Assembly (NCBI RefSeq): GCF_003952725.1
Contig: NZ_CP032509.1
Location: 1,512,001 to 1,576,000 of the forward strand
Length of the DNA stretch: 64,000 nucleotides
Reading direction: 5' to 3'
From: Georhizobium profundi
GTDB lineage: Bacteria > Pseudomonadota > Alphaproteobacteria > Rhizobiales > Rhizobiaceae
Shown: in pieces, positions 27,047 to 36,432 of the stretch
How positions within the stretch are numbered: position 1 is the stretch's first letter
How the letters are laid out: every line of letters begins with the position of its first letter
Made by a program: the position numbers and the translations under genes
The notes under the pieces: model-generated
What the model was told of the DNA's origin: nothing
Database searches by the model: none
The model's input: the letters and a program-made list of their open reading frames with translations, nothing else

Positions 27047-28036
27047 ATGCTTGAACCGACCGGCGTAGCCGCCCTTGGCGCTTTGGGCTGGTCGTCATTT
27101 TTCAGCGATCAGATCGGCGAAGACGACGTTCATCTCGTGCCCGTCCGCATCGCGAATATCCATCGCGCACGCATCAGCGGATACTCCGCAAATGGCCCCG
27201 TCGACCTTGTTCTGCCGGCGAGCGAAGCCGTTGGCGATTATGCGGTCGGCGACTTCGTCCTTGCAGAACCGGGCGATCATCTCGTTCGTCGGCGCCTTGA
27301 GCGCACCTCGCTGCTTTCGCGGCGCATGAGCGACGGCAGCACGCAGCTCTCCGGTGCCAATGTCGACACGCTGTTCATCGTCACTTCCTGCAATGACGAT
27401 TTCAACGTTCCACGGCTCGAGCGGTATCTGGCCATGGCAGCACAATGTGAAATCCCTCCGGTTCTGGTGCTGACCAAAGCGGATACCCCACAAGGAGCCG
27501 ATCCGTTCGTGACACTGGCGAGCGATCTGGCGCGAGACCTGCCGATCGTGGTGGTCGATCCGCGCCGCCCGGAGGTTGTTTCGAAACTGCAATCCTGGTT
27601 CGGCTTCGGCAAGACCGTGGCGCTCACGGGCTCTTCCGGGGTTGGCAAGTCGACGCTCGTGAATACGCTTTCAGGCTCCAGCGCCGATAGCGCCCAACTC
27701 ACCGGCGCCGTTCGGGAAAGTGATTCCAAGGGACGACACACGACGACCGCGCGCTCGTTGCACGTGGTCAGCGTCGGTGGCTGGGTGTTGGATTCGCCCG
27801 GTATCCGATCGGTGCATCTCGGAGAAATGGCCGAGGGGCTCGATGCGGTGTTCGCCGAGATCAGCGAGTTGGAGAGCCGGTGCAAGTTCAGAAACTGCAC
27901 GCACAGCCACGAGCCGGCCTGCGCCGTGCTCAAGGCCGTGGAAGATGGGAGGATCGATCCCGATCGCTTCGCCCGCTGGCGTAAGCTGCATGACGAAAAC
28001 AGTGCTTCCGGTGCGCATAAGTCGTCACGCCGGTGA
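27047..28036 (+). CDS. rsgA: Small-ribosomal-subunit biogenesis GTPase RsgA
   Basis: 329 residues. RsgA is a circularly permuted GTPase that assists 30S maturation. The order is OB-fold, then G4 (LTKAD), G1 (GSSGVGKS) and G3 (DSPGIR), followed by a C-terminal zinc module with C-X4-C-X-H-X5-C (CKFRNCTHSHEPAC). All motifs are intact. MLEPTGVAAL at 27047 is the preferred start, with GAAAAGAGAA upstream; ATG at 26981 and GTG at 26963 are in frame alternatives. Confidence 0.92.
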   Translation: MLEPTGVAALGALGWSSFFSDQIGEDDVHLVPVRIANIHRARISGYSANGPVDLVLPASEAVGDYAVGDFVLAEPGDHLVRRRLERTSLLSRRMSDGSTQLSGANVDTLFIVTSCNDDFNVPRLERYLAMAAQCEIPPVLVLTKADTPQGADPFVTLASDLARDLPIVVVDPRRPEVVSKLQSWFGFGKTVALTGSSGVGKSTLVNTLSGSSADSAQLTGAVRESDSKGRHTTTARSLHVVSVGGWVLDSPGIRSVHLGEMAEGLDAVFAEISELESRCKFRNCTHSHEPACAVLKAVEDGRIDPDRFARWRKLHDENSASGAHKSSRR

Positions 28037-28087
28037 GCTTTCCGAACAGCCGCCGAGAGATCAGCTGATCGTCAAGCCGTCAAGCCG

Positions 28088-29326
28088 TCATCCGAAGTCG
28101 ACTTCGATGCGTCGATCGCCGCGGACCCGGACCCGGCAGATGCGCGAGAATTCGTCGGCCATGATAAGCAGCTTGAAGCGATCGGGGACGTCGGCTGTGC
28201 TGATGAAATCGAGCCCGGCGCCGGTTTCGGAGAGGGTCCGCACCGTGCAATCCATCGTCGACCGTCCTCCATTGAACGCGATGCGTCCACCTTTCAGTAC
28301 CCGACGACGTACATCGGCTGGAATTGGCTGTGCGGGACTTTCCCAGCGGATACAGCGGTTGCGTCCGTCCGACTTCGCGACATAGAGCGCCGCGTCCGCC
28401 CGTTCGAGCAGAGTGTCTATGTCCAGCGTGGTCCGATCGAGACCGGCCACGCCGACACTGATCGTCGCGCCGACCGGTCCATCGACATGCTCTATTCGAA
28501 GACGGGCAACCGCAGAGCGGAGTTTTTCCGCGACGTCAAGCGCTGCCGCGGCGCTCGATTGATGGAGGATGATGGCGAATTCCTCGCCGCCAAGTCTTCC
28601 GATGATGTCTGAGTGACGGGCGTTCGCCTTGAGCGTCGATATGACCTCGACCAGAAGCCGATCGCCGAACCGATGCCCGTAGGTATCGTTGACGCGCTTG
28701 AAGTGATCGAGATCGATCATCATCACGCTGAGATCGGTGCCGTGACGCCGGGCGAGGCCGATGGCGCGCGCTGCCTCTTCGCGGAATGCGCGCCGGGAGA
28801 GGGCACCCGTTAGCGCATCGGTCATGGCCAGCGTTCGCAGCTCCAGTTCGCTGACGACGAATTGGGCGAGATCGGCGAGAATGCCCTGGTCGCGCTTCGA
28901 AAAAGTACGGGGCACCGTGTCCGCCGCGCAGAGCGTGCCGATGACGTGACCATGCGGTGTGCGCAGCGGCATCCCGGCGTAGAAGCGCAGCTTCAATCCC
29001 TCGATTACCGCCGGATGATTGTGAACGGTGGGATGAACCAGTGCATCTTCGACGATGAGCGGCTCGCCATTGACGACGGCGATTTGGCAAAGCGATTGCG
29101 ACAGGTCGGTTTCCGCCACATCGACGCCCTGGCGGGATTTGTACCATTGTCGATGCCCGTCGATCAGCGTCACGGTCGAGATCGACACATCGAAGATCTG
29201 ACGGGTAAGCCGGGTGATCCGATCGAAGGCTTCCTCCGGTGGCGTGTCGAGCACGTCATAGCGCTCCAGGGCAGCGAGACGATCATTCTCGTCGTCCATC
29301 TCGCGCAGGGCATCGCGCTCGCTCAC
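28088..29326 (-). CDS. GAF-GGDEF-PilZ diguanylate cyclase (GTG start)
   Basis: 412 residues. A GAF domain lies at about 20-160 (ERYDVLDTPPEEAFDRITRL, SLCQIAV), a GGDEF domain at about 170-320 with an intact GGEEF active site, and a C-terminal PilZ-like domain at about 330-412 (RRRVLKGG, RTLSETGAGLDF). RHSD five residues before GGEEF is a product-inhibition I-site. It should synthesise c-di-GMP from GTP and may sense it through PilZ. GTG at 29326 is preceded by AAGGAGAT. No membrane segments are seen. Confidence 0.88.
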   Translation of the reverse strand: MSERDALREMDDENDRLAALERYDVLDTPPEEAFDRITRLTRQIFDVSISTVTLIDGHRQWYKSRQGVDVAETDLSQSLCQIAVVNGEPLIVEDALVHPTVHNHPAVIEGLKLRFYAGMPLRTPHGHVIGTLCAADTVPRTFSKRDQGILADLAQFVVSELELRTLAMTDALTGALSRRAFREEAARAIGLARRHGTDLSVMMIDLDHFKRVNDTYGHRFGDRLLVEVISTLKANARHSDIIGRLGGEEFAIILHQSSAAAALDVAEKLRSAVARLRIEHVDGPVGATISVGVAGLDRTTLDIDTLLERADAALYVAKSDGRNRCIRWESPAQPIPADVRRRVLKGGRIAFNGGRSTMDCTVRTLSETGAGLDFISTADVPDRFKLLIMADEFSRICRVRVRGDRRIEVDFG

Positions 29327-29606
29327 GCTCTCAATCTCCTTCAGTGATTTGCCGAAACCGTGCTGGCATAAATTAAAGAATTTCTTAATTCGCGGCGGAC
29401 AGTTTAACGGATTGTTAGAGCAGATGAAGCGGTTGCCGGACGGGCATCCACCACCTCGGCGCCTTGCAAGAGAGGGTGGATATTGCCATATCCCGTGCAG
29501 CGGACCGGGCCCCTCTGGCGAACTTCTCGAAGCGTCGCGATGTCGGACCGTCTGGATATTGGCCCGCTTTGCGACTTCTCAGCGGGCAACTGGAGCAACG
29601 GTTGCC

Positions 29607-30617
29607 ATGATGCATCTCGGACGTTTTCGCTTTTTCGCCCTGCTGTCGGCGGCATTCATCGCTATGGCGCTTGTCTCTGTCGATTTTGCCGAGGCGCGTC
29701 GTGGCGGCAGTTTCGGCAGCCGCGGCTTCCGCACGCAACAGTCCGCCCCACCCACGCGAACCGCACCGAACCAGACCGGTCCGGTCGAGCGCAGCATGAC
29801 GCCGGCGCCGAGCACCGCGCCGCGCCAGCAGCAGACGGCAGCTCAGCAGCAGCAGCGGCCGGGCATGTTCGGTGGCCTGGGCGGCGGGTTGATGCGCGGC
29901 ATCTTGATCGGTGGTCTGTTCGGCATGTTGCTCGGTTATGGCTTCGGCGGCTTGGCCGGTGCGCTCGGCTTCCTGGTGCAGTTGCTCCTCATCGGCGGGC
30001 TCGTGTGGCTGGCGATGGCGTTCTTCCGCTCGCGCCGGCAGCCGGCCGTCGCCGGTGGCGCCCGCACGCAAGCCTCGGCCGGTGGACCGGGCTTTGGACA
30101 TTCCTCGATGCGTGATGCGGCGCCCCAGTCGTCGCCGAAGGCATCAGCTGCGGGTTTCACGGTCCCGCGGATTGGCGGAGGCGCAGCTGCTGCTGCCCCT
30201 CAAATGACCGACATCGCCGTCGATCAGGAAGATCTCGACATGTTCGAACGCCGTCTCGGCGAGGTGCAGCGCGCGTTTGCAGACGAGGATCACGCTGCTC
30301 TGCGCCGGCTTTCCACGCCCGAGATGGTCTCTTATTTCTCGGAGGAACTGGCCGACAACGCAAAGCGCGGGGTGCGCAACGAGGTGACCGGCGTGAAGCT
30401 TCTGCAGGCAGATATTGCCGAAGCGTGGAACGAGGGCGAGGACGACTATGCCACCGCCGCGTTCCGCTACGAGGCGACGGATGTCCTGCGCGACCGCACC
30501 ACCCGCGCTTTGGCGGGCGGTGTCGACGAACCGACCGAAACGGTCGAGTTGTGGACCTTCGTGCGCCGGAACGGTGGGGATTGGAAGCTTTCGGCGATCC
30601 AGGAAGCTGCCGCCTAG
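29607..30617 (+). CDS. Tim44-like domain membrane protein
   Basis: 336 residues. A signal or anchor segment covers residues 5-28, followed by a Gln/Pro-rich linker (TAPRQQQTAAQQQQRPGMFG), two glycine-rich membrane segments around residues 100-145, another low-complexity linker, and a C-terminal Tim44-like domain from about 205 (DMFERRLGEVQRAFADED, ELWTFVRRNGGDWKLSAIQE). Tim44-like bacterial proteins are envelope proteins of unclear function. Start is one of two adjacent ATGs (29607/29610); upstream open frame is rejected as it lacks the signal. Confidence 0.82.
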   Translation: MMHLGRFRFFALLSAAFIAMALVSVDFAEARRGGSFGSRGFRTQQSAPPTRTAPNQTGPVERSMTPAPSTAPRQQQTAAQQQQRPGMFGGLGGGLMRGILIGGLFGMLLGYGFGGLAGALGFLVQLLLIGGLVWLAMAFFRSRRQPAVAGGARTQASAGGPGFGHSSMRDAAPQSSPKASAAGFTVPRIGGGAAAAAPQMTDIAVDQEDLDMFERRLGEVQRAFADEDHAALRRLSTPEMVSYFSEELADNAKRGVRNEVTGVKLLQADIAEAWNEGEDDYATAAFRYEATDVLRDRTTRALAGGVDEPTETVELWTFVRRNGGDWKLSAIQEAAA

Positions 30618-30746
30618 AGCTGCAACCCCCTGCCGATCGCGTTGAGACGTCATGTAAAACCGAGCTTGTGGCGCGGCAGCTCTTGCGCCGCAGGCGGCAG
30701 GATGGTTTGAGGCGGCTCCCCGCTTAAACTGACCCGGACACCGCGC

Positions 30747-32369
30747 ATGATCCGCCTTGAAAGCATCGGCAAGCAGAACGGCAAGCAGATCGTCTTCATC
30801 GAGGCGTCGGCAGCACTTCAGCGCGGCGACAAGATCGGCCTTGTCGGCCCGAATGGGGCTGGCAAGACAACGCTTTTTCGCATGATCACCGGCGAGGAAC
30901 TGCCTGACGAGGGGCAGGTCTCGGTCGATAAGGGTGTGACGGTCGGCTATTTCAGCCAGGATGTCGGCGACATGGCCGGGCGCAGCGCAGTGGTCGAGGT
31001 GATCGACGGTGTCGGCCCAGTCAGCGCGCTGGCAGCCGAGATGGCAGAACTCGAAGCCGCGATGGCGGACCCGGACCGTGCCGATGAGATGGACGACATC
31101 ATCACGCGTTATGGCGAGGTACAGGGCCGCTACGACGAGCTCGACGGCTACGCGCTCGATGGGCGCGCGCGCGAGGTCCTGGACGGGCTTGGCTTCAGCC
31201 AGGACATGATGGATGGCGATGTCGGCAAGCTTTCGGGCGGCTGGAAGATGCGGGTGGCGCTCGCCAAGATCCTGCTGATGCGGCCCGACCTGATGCTGCT
31301 CGACGAGCCATCGAACCATCTCGACATCGAAAGTCTCATCTGGCTCGAAACCTTCCTGAAGGGGTATGACGGCGCCATCCTGATGACGTCGCACGATCGG
31401 GAATTCATGAACCGCATCGTCGGCAAGATCATCGAGATCGATGCGGGTGCGCTTACCACCTATTCCGGCGATTACGAATTCTATCGCCAGCAGCGCGCAA
31501 TTGCCGAAGTGCAGCAGCAGGCGCAGTTCGAGCGCCAGCAGGCAATGCTGGCGAAGGAAGTCGCCTTCATCGAGCGATTCAAGGCGCGCGCAAGCCATGC
31601 CGCGCAGGTGCAAAGCCGGGTGAAGAAGCTCGACAAGATCGAACGCGTGGAGCCGCCGAAGCGCCAGCAGACCGTGCGCTTCGAATTCCAGCCCGCACCG
31701 CGCTCCGGCGAGGATGTCGCGACCGTCAAGGGCGTTCACAAGAGCTATGGTGACCGCACGATCTATGATGCGCTCGACTTTCAGGTGCGCCGGCGCGAGC
31801 GCTGGTGCGTGATGGGCGTCAACGGTGCCGGCAAGTCGACGCTGCTCAAGCTGATCGCAGGCGCTTCGGAGCCAGATGCCGGCTCCGTCACGCGTGGACC
31901 GAGTGTGAAGATGGGCTATTTCGCGCAGCACTCCATGGAGCTGCTGGAAGGCGAGAGCACGGTGCTACAGTCGCTGGAAGATAGATTTCCGCTGGCGGGG
32001 CAGGCGCCTTTGCGGGCCCTTGCCGGCTGCTTTGGCTTTACCGGCGACGACGTGGAGAAGAAGTGTCGCGTGCTTTCCGGCGGCGAGAAGGCCCGCCTCG
32101 TCATGGCCAAGATGCTGTTCGACCCGCCGAATTTTCTCGTTCTCGATGAGCCGACGAACCATCTGGACATTGCCACCAAACAGATGCTCGTCGAGGCGCT
32201 GTCGCGGTTCGAAGGCGCGATGCTGTTCGTCAGCCACGACCGTCATTTCCTGGCCGCGCTCTCCAATCGTGTGCTGGAACTGACGCCGGAGGGCCCGCAT
32301 CTCTATGGCGGCGGCTACACCGAATATGTGGAGCGGACGGGCCAGGAGGCCCCTGGCCTGCGGAGCTGA
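30747..32369 (+). CDS. ABC-F family ATPase (YbiT/Uup-like translation factor)
   Basis: 540 residues with two ABC domains and no membrane part. The first has GPNGAGKT near residue 34, LSGGWKMRVALAKIL and LDEPSNHLD; the second has GVNGAGKS, LSGGEKARLVMAKML and LDEPTNHLD. The linker between them is rich in Gln/Glu/Arg (FYRQQRAIAEVQQQAQFERQ). ABC-F proteins act on ribosomes to relieve stalling or confer drug resistance. Length and motifs fit the housekeeping YbiT-like group. Single gene. Confidence 0.9.
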   Translation: MIRLESIGKQNGKQIVFIEASAALQRGDKIGLVGPNGAGKTTLFRMITGEELPDEGQVSVDKGVTVGYFSQDVGDMAGRSAVVEVIDGVGPVSALAAEMAELEAAMADPDRADEMDDIITRYGEVQGRYDELDGYALDGRAREVLDGLGFSQDMMDGDVGKLSGGWKMRVALAKILLMRPDLMLLDEPSNHLDIESLIWLETFLKGYDGAILMTSHDREFMNRIVGKIIEIDAGALTTYSGDYEFYRQQRAIAEVQQQAQFERQQAMLAKEVAFIERFKARASHAAQVQSRVKKLDKIERVEPPKRQQTVRFEFQPAPRSGEDVATVKGVHKSYGDRTIYDALDFQVRRRERWCVMGVNGAGKSTLLKLIAGASEPDAGSVTRGPSVKMGYFAQHSMELLEGESTVLQSLEDRFPLAGQAPLRALAGCFGFTGDDVEKKCRVLSGGEKARLVMAKMLFDPPNFLVLDEPTNHLDIATKQMLVEALSRFEGAMLFVSHDRHFLAALSNRVLELTPEGPHLYGGGYTEYVERTGQEAPGLRS

Positions 32370-32504
32370 GCCAGTCGTCTGGCACTTTCGGCATCAAGCC
32401 CTATCTGCTTCCGTCAGGTCATAAATGACCGGCAAACCGAACACTGGTCAAAGGCAGACGTCGACGGCCATGGAGCTTCGGGCAATGGGACTTACAGACG
32501 CTTC

Positions 32505-33800
32505 ATGACTGGTAACCTTGCTGCGCCTGCCACAGTCTCTGCCGAAGCGGATGACGCACTGCTCGAGATGGTGCAGCGGCAGACCTTTCGCTATTTCTGG
32601 GAAGGAGCGCATCGTCCGAGCGGGCTTGCACGGGACCGGCAGAAGACGACCGGCGACCCGAACAACGATCTCGTCGCGATCGGCGGTTCCGGTTTCGGCT
32701 TCATGGCGATCGTCGTGGCGGTCACGCGCGATTGGACTTCGCGGGATGCGGCACTGAACAGATTGGGCACGATGCTGTCCTGTCTGGAGCAGGCGACGCG
32801 CTACCGGGGTATGTTCGCGCACTTCATCAACGGGCGTACAGCGCAAACCATACCGTTCAGCCGAATGGACGACGGAGCCGACGTCGTTGAGAGCGCCTTG
32901 CTCTTCCAGGGGCTTCTTTGCGTCCGGCAATTCTTCGACCGTGCCACGTCCGTAGAGCGGTCGCTTCGCGAACGCATCGACCGGCTGTGGCAAGAAGCGG
33001 AGTGGGACTTCTATCGGCGCGACGGGGGCAACCACCTCTATTGGCACTGGAGCCCGAACCATGGCTTCGCCATGAATCAGAAGGTTACGGGCTGGAATGA
33101 AGGGCTGATCGTCTATGTGCTTGCGGCGGGCTCGCCAAGCCATCCGATTGATGCGGATGTGTATCATCAGGGTTTCGCGTCAGGGCCGGGCTTTCGAAAC
33201 GGGCGCAGCTACTACGGCATCGAACTTCCGCTTGGCATGGAATTCGGTGGTCCGCTGTTTCTCGCGCACTATTCGTTCTGCGGCCTCGATCCGCGCGGGT
33301 TATGCGATCGATATGCCGATTATTTCGAGCAGAATGTCCGCCATACGCAGATCAATTACCGGCACTGCGTTACGAACCCCCATGGCTACAAAGGGTATGG
33401 ACCGGATTGCTGGGGGCTGACGTCGAGCCACAGCCCTTCAGGCTATGTCGCGCACGCACCCGACAACGACATCGGTGTGATCACACCGAGTGCTGCGCTT
33501 TCCAGTTTCAGCTATACGCCTGAGGAGGCGATGCGGGCACTTCGGTCGTTCTCGGCCAAGCCCACCAACCGCATCTGGGGCCGGTTCGGCTTCGTCGACG
33601 CGTTCAGCGAGAGCCGCAACTGGTTCGCCCGCACCTTTCTCGCGGTCAATCAGGGGCCGATCGTGATCATGCTGGAGAATTTTCGGAGCGGCCTGCTCTG
33701 GGATCTGTTCATGGCCGCTCCCGAAGTGCAAATCGGGCTTGCGAAGCTGGGCTTCACCAGCCCGCACATGACGAAGAACCGTGCTTCGATCGGTTCCTGA
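32505..33800 (+). CDS. Glucoamylase-like/GH144-type glycosidase, putative beta-1,2-glucan hydrolase
   Basis: 431 residues with an (alpha/alpha)6-barrel sequence pattern: MVQRQTFRYFWEGAHRPSGL near the start, IGGSGFGFMAIV, ALLFQGLLCVRQFF, LYWHWSPNHGFAMNQKVTGW and PDCWGLTSSHSPSGY. These match the glucoamylase-like (PF10091) domain found in beta-1,2-glucanases and in the C-terminal part of cyclic beta-1,2-glucan synthase NdvB. Rhizobiales make cyclic beta-1,2-glucan, so a turnover role is plausible. Unlike secreted GH144 enzymes it shows no signal peptide. The ribosome site is weak, leaving the start uncertain. Confidence 0.78.
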   Translation: MTGNLAAPATVSAEADDALLEMVQRQTFRYFWEGAHRPSGLARDRQKTTGDPNNDLVAIGGSGFGFMAIVVAVTRDWTSRDAALNRLGTMLSCLEQATRYRGMFAHFINGRTAQTIPFSRMDDGADVVESALLFQGLLCVRQFFDRATSVERSLRERIDRLWQEAEWDFYRRDGGNHLYWHWSPNHGFAMNQKVTGWNEGLIVYVLAAGSPSHPIDADVYHQGFASGPGFRNGRSYYGIELPLGMEFGGPLFLAHYSFCGLDPRGLCDRYADYFEQNVRHTQINYRHCVTNPHGYKGYGPDCWGLTSSHSPSGYVAHAPDNDIGVITPSAALSSFSYTPEEAMRALRSFSAKPTNRIWGRFGFVDAFSESRNWFARTFLAVNQGPIVIMLENFRSGLLWDLFMAAPEVQIGLAKLGFTSPHMTKNRASIGS

Positions 33801-33867
33801 TGCAGCGTTCGGACCAACCGCCTGTGTGGTCGGCCCGAATGGTCAGTGTTAAAGTCGCACGAGATAA

Positions 33868-35475
33868 TTACCGTGCGCGGGCAACCTTCTGGTCGTGAGC
33901 CATGGCGTTCTTGTCTCCTTCGCCTTTGGCGAATGACGACGTGGCGGGAACGCCCTGATAGCCGGAGATCGATTCCGCGCTCGCCATGCCCGGAGCGTCC
34001 GACGTACCGCCGACCAAATCGCGGGTGGCTTTCTCGATCCGGTCACCGATCTCCTTGTCAACGTTGCGCCAGTAGTCGAATGCCCGTTGCAGGATCGGCT
34101 CGCTGACGCCATTGGCAAGGTGGCCGGCAACGTTGTCGACGAAGCGCGCGCGTTGCGCATCGTCCATCACGTCACGCACGAGCGCGCCGGGCTGACTCCA
34201 ATCGTCATCTCCCTCGCGCAAGGTATAGGCGGCGCGAACCATTTCGCCGTCTGCCATCCATGTTGCTTCTCCACCGACTTCCGGCTGTGCAGCCGGGCCA
34301 CCGTAGGAGTTGGGCGCGTAGACCGGATCGACGGCATTGACCGTCCGGCCGCGGCCGGCGCGCGAGTAGGAATGCACCTCGGCCGCCTTTGCCTGATTGA
34401 CCGGTATTTGCTTGTAGTTCACGCCGAGGCGGGCGCGGTGGGCGTCGGCGTAAGAAAAGCCGCGTGCCAGAAGCATCTTGTCGGGGCTGAGGCCGATGCC
34501 GGGTACCATGTTGTTCGGCTCGAACGCCAACTGCTCGATCTGCGTATCCCAATCGACCGGGTTGGTATCCAGCGTCAGCTTTCCGACTTCGATCAGCGGA
34601 TAGTCCTTGTGCGGCCATGTCTTGGTGAGGTCGAACGGATTGATGCGATAGGTCTTGGCGTCTTCGAACGGCATCACCTGGAATTTCAGTGTCCAGCTCG
34701 GGAATTCGCCTTTGGCGATATGATCGAAGAGGTCGCGGCGATGATAATCACCGTCCTGTCCGGCCATCTTGTCCGCTTCGTCCTGGGTGAGGTGCGCATT
34801 GCCGTCACCGAGATCGGTGTGGAAGTGCCATTTGACCCAGAACTTCTCGCCGGCCTCGTTGATCAGCATGTAGGTGTGGCTGCCATAGCCGTTCATTTCG
34901 CGCCAGTTCTTCGGCACGCCGCGATCGCCCATGAGATAGGTGACCTGGTGGGCGCTTTCCGGGCTGAGCGTCCAGAAATCCCACTGCATGTCATGGTCGC
35001 GCAGGCCGTTGTCGGCGCGACGCTTCTGGCTGCGGATGAAGTGTTGGAACTTCATCGGGTCGCGGATGAAGAAGATCGGCGTGTTGTTGCCGACCATGTC
35101 GAAATTGCCGTCCTCGGTGTAAAATTTCACCGAGAAACCGCGCGGATCGCGCCATGTGTCGGGGCTGCCGCGCTCACCGGCGACGGTCGAGAAGCGGATG
35201 GCAGTCTCGACCTTTGCACCGGGCTGAAGGAACTTGGCCTTGGTGTACTGGCTGATGTCTGCCGTCACTTCGAAATGGCCGAACGCACCGCTGCCCTTGG
35301 CGTGGGGCTGGCGCTCGGGAATGCGCTCGCGGTTGAAGTTCGCCATCTGCTCGATCAGGTAGTGATCGTTGAGCACGATCGGGCCGTCTCGTCCTATAGA
35401 AAGCGAATGTTCGTCGCTTTGTACCGGGATCCCGGCATCGGTCGTCGTGCGGGGGGCGAATGTTTTCTCGGCCAA
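33868..35475 (-). CDS. katA: Monofunctional haem catalase (small-subunit type)
   Basis: 535 residues. The catalytic histidine is H58 in [16 protein letters not shown], the catalytic asparagine lies in [14 protein letters not shown], and the haem-ligating tyrosine is in [16 protein letters not shown]. All are intact. It detoxifies H2O2 in the cytoplasm. It is convergent with the GH144-like gene. A GGAAC-N16-CGTT promoter 42-66 bp upstream places it in the RpoE2/EcfG general stress response. The C-terminus is slightly extended with a Ser/Ala/Lys-rich tail. Confidence 0.95.
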   Translation of the reverse strand: MAEKTFAPRTTTDAGIPVQSDEHSLSIGRDGPIVLNDHYLIEQMANFNRERIPERQPHAKGSGAFGHFEVTADISQYTKAKFLQPGAKVETAIRFSTVAGERGSPDTWRDPRGFSVKFYTEDGNFDMVGNNTPIFFIRDPMKFQHFIRSQKRRADNGLRDHDMQWDFWTLSPESAHQVTYLMGDRGVPKNWREMNGYGSHTYMLINEAGEKFWVKWHFHTDLGDGNAHLTQDEADKMAGQDGDYHRRDLFDHIAKGEFPSWTLKFQVMPFEDAKTYRINPFDLTKTWPHKDYPLIEVGKLTLDTNPVDWDTQIEQLAFEPNNMVPGIGLSPDKMLLARGFSYADAHRARLGVNYKQIPVNQAKAAEVHSYSRAGRGRTVNAVDPVYAPNSYGGPAAQPEVGGEATWMADGEMVRAAYTLREGDDDWSQPGALVRDVMDDAQRARFVDNVAGHLANGVSEPILQRAFDYWRNVDKEIGDRIEKATRDLVGGTSDAPGMASAESISGYQGVPATSSFAKGEGDKNAMAHDQKVARAR

Positions 35476-35516
35476 TATCGTGCCCTCGGGAGCGTGTTGT
35501 GGGGATAATATCGCTC

Positions 35517-35541
35517 AACGGCAGAGCGAGCAGCCGGTTCC
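35517..35541 (-). promoter_or_regulatory. RpoE2/EcfG-type promoter of katA
   Basis: On the minus strand, GGAAC (35541-35537) is followed by 16 bases and CGTT (35520-35517), an exact fit to the alphaproteobacterial general-stress sigma consensus GGAAC-N16/17-CGTT. The -10 element ends 41 bp before the katA start. Confidence 0.7.
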
Positions 35542-35560
35542 GTCAATAGTTGAAGAAGAT

Positions 35561-35574
35561 GATCCTGCAGGATC
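35561..35574. promoter_or_regulatory. 14-bp perfect palindrome in the katA-SPW divergent region
   Basis: GATCCTGCAGGATC lies between the katA promoter and the TTGA-N6-TCAA box. It has no spacer and could be a dimer site for an unidentified regulator such as an OxyR or MarR type protein; none of the known consensus motifs fits well. It may be chance. Confidence 0.3.
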
Positions 35575-35655
35575 GCAGCTCACTGTGCTGTGGCCCGGGA
35601 CCGGCTGTTCCCAAAGACGTCGGGCACACTCAACACCATTCCGGCGGAGGTTTCG

Positions 35656-35669
35656 TTGACCCATGTCAA
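35656..35669 (+). promoter_or_regulatory. Fnr/FixK-type box upstream of the SPW operon
   Basis: TTGACCCATGTCAA fits the TTGA-N6-TCAA anaerobox recognised by FixK/FnrN proteins. Its centre is about 60 bp before the SPW start, so a class II position near -41 would put the transcription start about 20 bp before the ATG. Confidence 0.6.
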
Positions 35670-35721
35670 TGGCGTCGCCCGTCTAGGAGCATAGAATTCG
35701 TCCTTCACGGAGGATTTCGCC

Positions 35722-36075
35722 ATGGAACGATATGGATGGCAGGATTGGGTGATCTTGCTTCTCGGCGGATGGCTTGTTGTGTCGCCCTTCGCTTTGCGCA
35801 CCCTCGGATATGAAAGCGGGCCGGCGCTTGCCGCGGATTGGAACGCCTATATCGTCGGCGTTCTCGCCCTCGGTCTCGGCATCGCCGCGTTGCTGGCACG
35901 AAGGATCTGGGAAGAGTGGGCCGACATTGCGCTCGGTGTGTGGCTTATCGTGTCGCCCTGGGTGCTGAGCTTTGCGTCCGATCGTCCGATGACGACCAAT
36001 GTCATCGTGGTCGGCGGGCTCATGATCCTGGTGGCTGCATCGACCATCGCGACCGATCGGACGTCTCATGCGTGA
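35722..36075 (+). CDS. SPW-repeat membrane protein
   Basis: 117 residues with four hydrophobic segments and two SPW repeats: LVVSPFAL near residue 22 and LIVSPWVLSF near residue 80, each preceded by a WxxW-type block (YGWQDWVILLLGGW; EEWADIALGVWL). Such small membrane proteins are common in stress islands but have no known activity. The ATG has a GGAGGATTTC ribosome site. It overlaps the DksA-like gene by eight bases, forming an operon behind the Fnr-type box. Confidence 0.85.
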   Translation: MERYGWQDWVILLLGGWLVVSPFALRTLGYESGPALAADWNAYIVGVLALGLGIAALLARRIWEEWADIALGVWLIVSPWVLSFASDRPMTTNVIVVGGLMILVAASTIATDRTSHA

Positions 36076-36418
36076 GACCACGGGAAAGCCCGACGGGCTC
36101 GATGTCGACGCCATGCGGCGCATACTGACGGCGCGCCGGGATGAACTGGATCGGCGCTTGGGCAGGATTGGCGCCGATCTGGCCCAACCGGGTGACCGGG
36201 ATCTGGAAGATCAGGCTATCCAGCGCGAGAACGACGAGGTGCTGGAGGAACTGGGCGAGGCTGGCCTTGATGAACTGCGCCAGATCGAGGCCGCCTTGAA
36301 ACGGGTCGAAGAAGGTACCTACGGGATTTGCACGCGCTGTGGGAAGCCGATCGACGCGCGGCGGCTACAAACCCTTCCCTCGACGCCCTTCTGCGGGTCC
36401 TGCGCCACAAAACGCTGA
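36068..36418 (+). CDS. DksA/TraR-family C4 zinc-finger protein
   Basis: 116 residues: an N-terminal coiled-coil helix region (MRRILTARRDELDRRLGRIG) and a C-terminal zinc finger ICTRCGKPID...FCGSC with C-X2-C-X17-C-X2-C. DksA-like proteins bind the RNA polymerase secondary channel with or without ppGpp. It is shorter than DksA and lies in a stress operon, so it may be a specialised modulator. It starts within the end of the SPW gene. Confidence 0.87.
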   Translation: MRETTGKPDGLDVDAMRRILTARRDELDRRLGRIGADLAQPGDRDLEDQAIQRENDEVLEELGEAGLDELRQIEAALKRVEEGTYGICTRCGKPIDARRLQTLPSTPFCGSCATKR

Positions 36419-36432
36419 ACGGCGGGATCTTG

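Noticed and set aside
30144..31931. 595-codon minus-strand open frame opposite the Tim44-like and ABC-F genes
   Set aside because: Antisense shadow; the ABC-F motifs on the plus strand are complete.
33801..33867. Short hairpin between the GH144-like gene and katA as a bidirectional terminator
   Set aside because: Only a 5-bp stem (GACCA/TGGTC) with no T-run is visible; too weak to call.
34087..35508. 473-codon plus-strand open frame opposite katA
   Set aside because: Antisense shadow of catalase, which has all catalytic residues.
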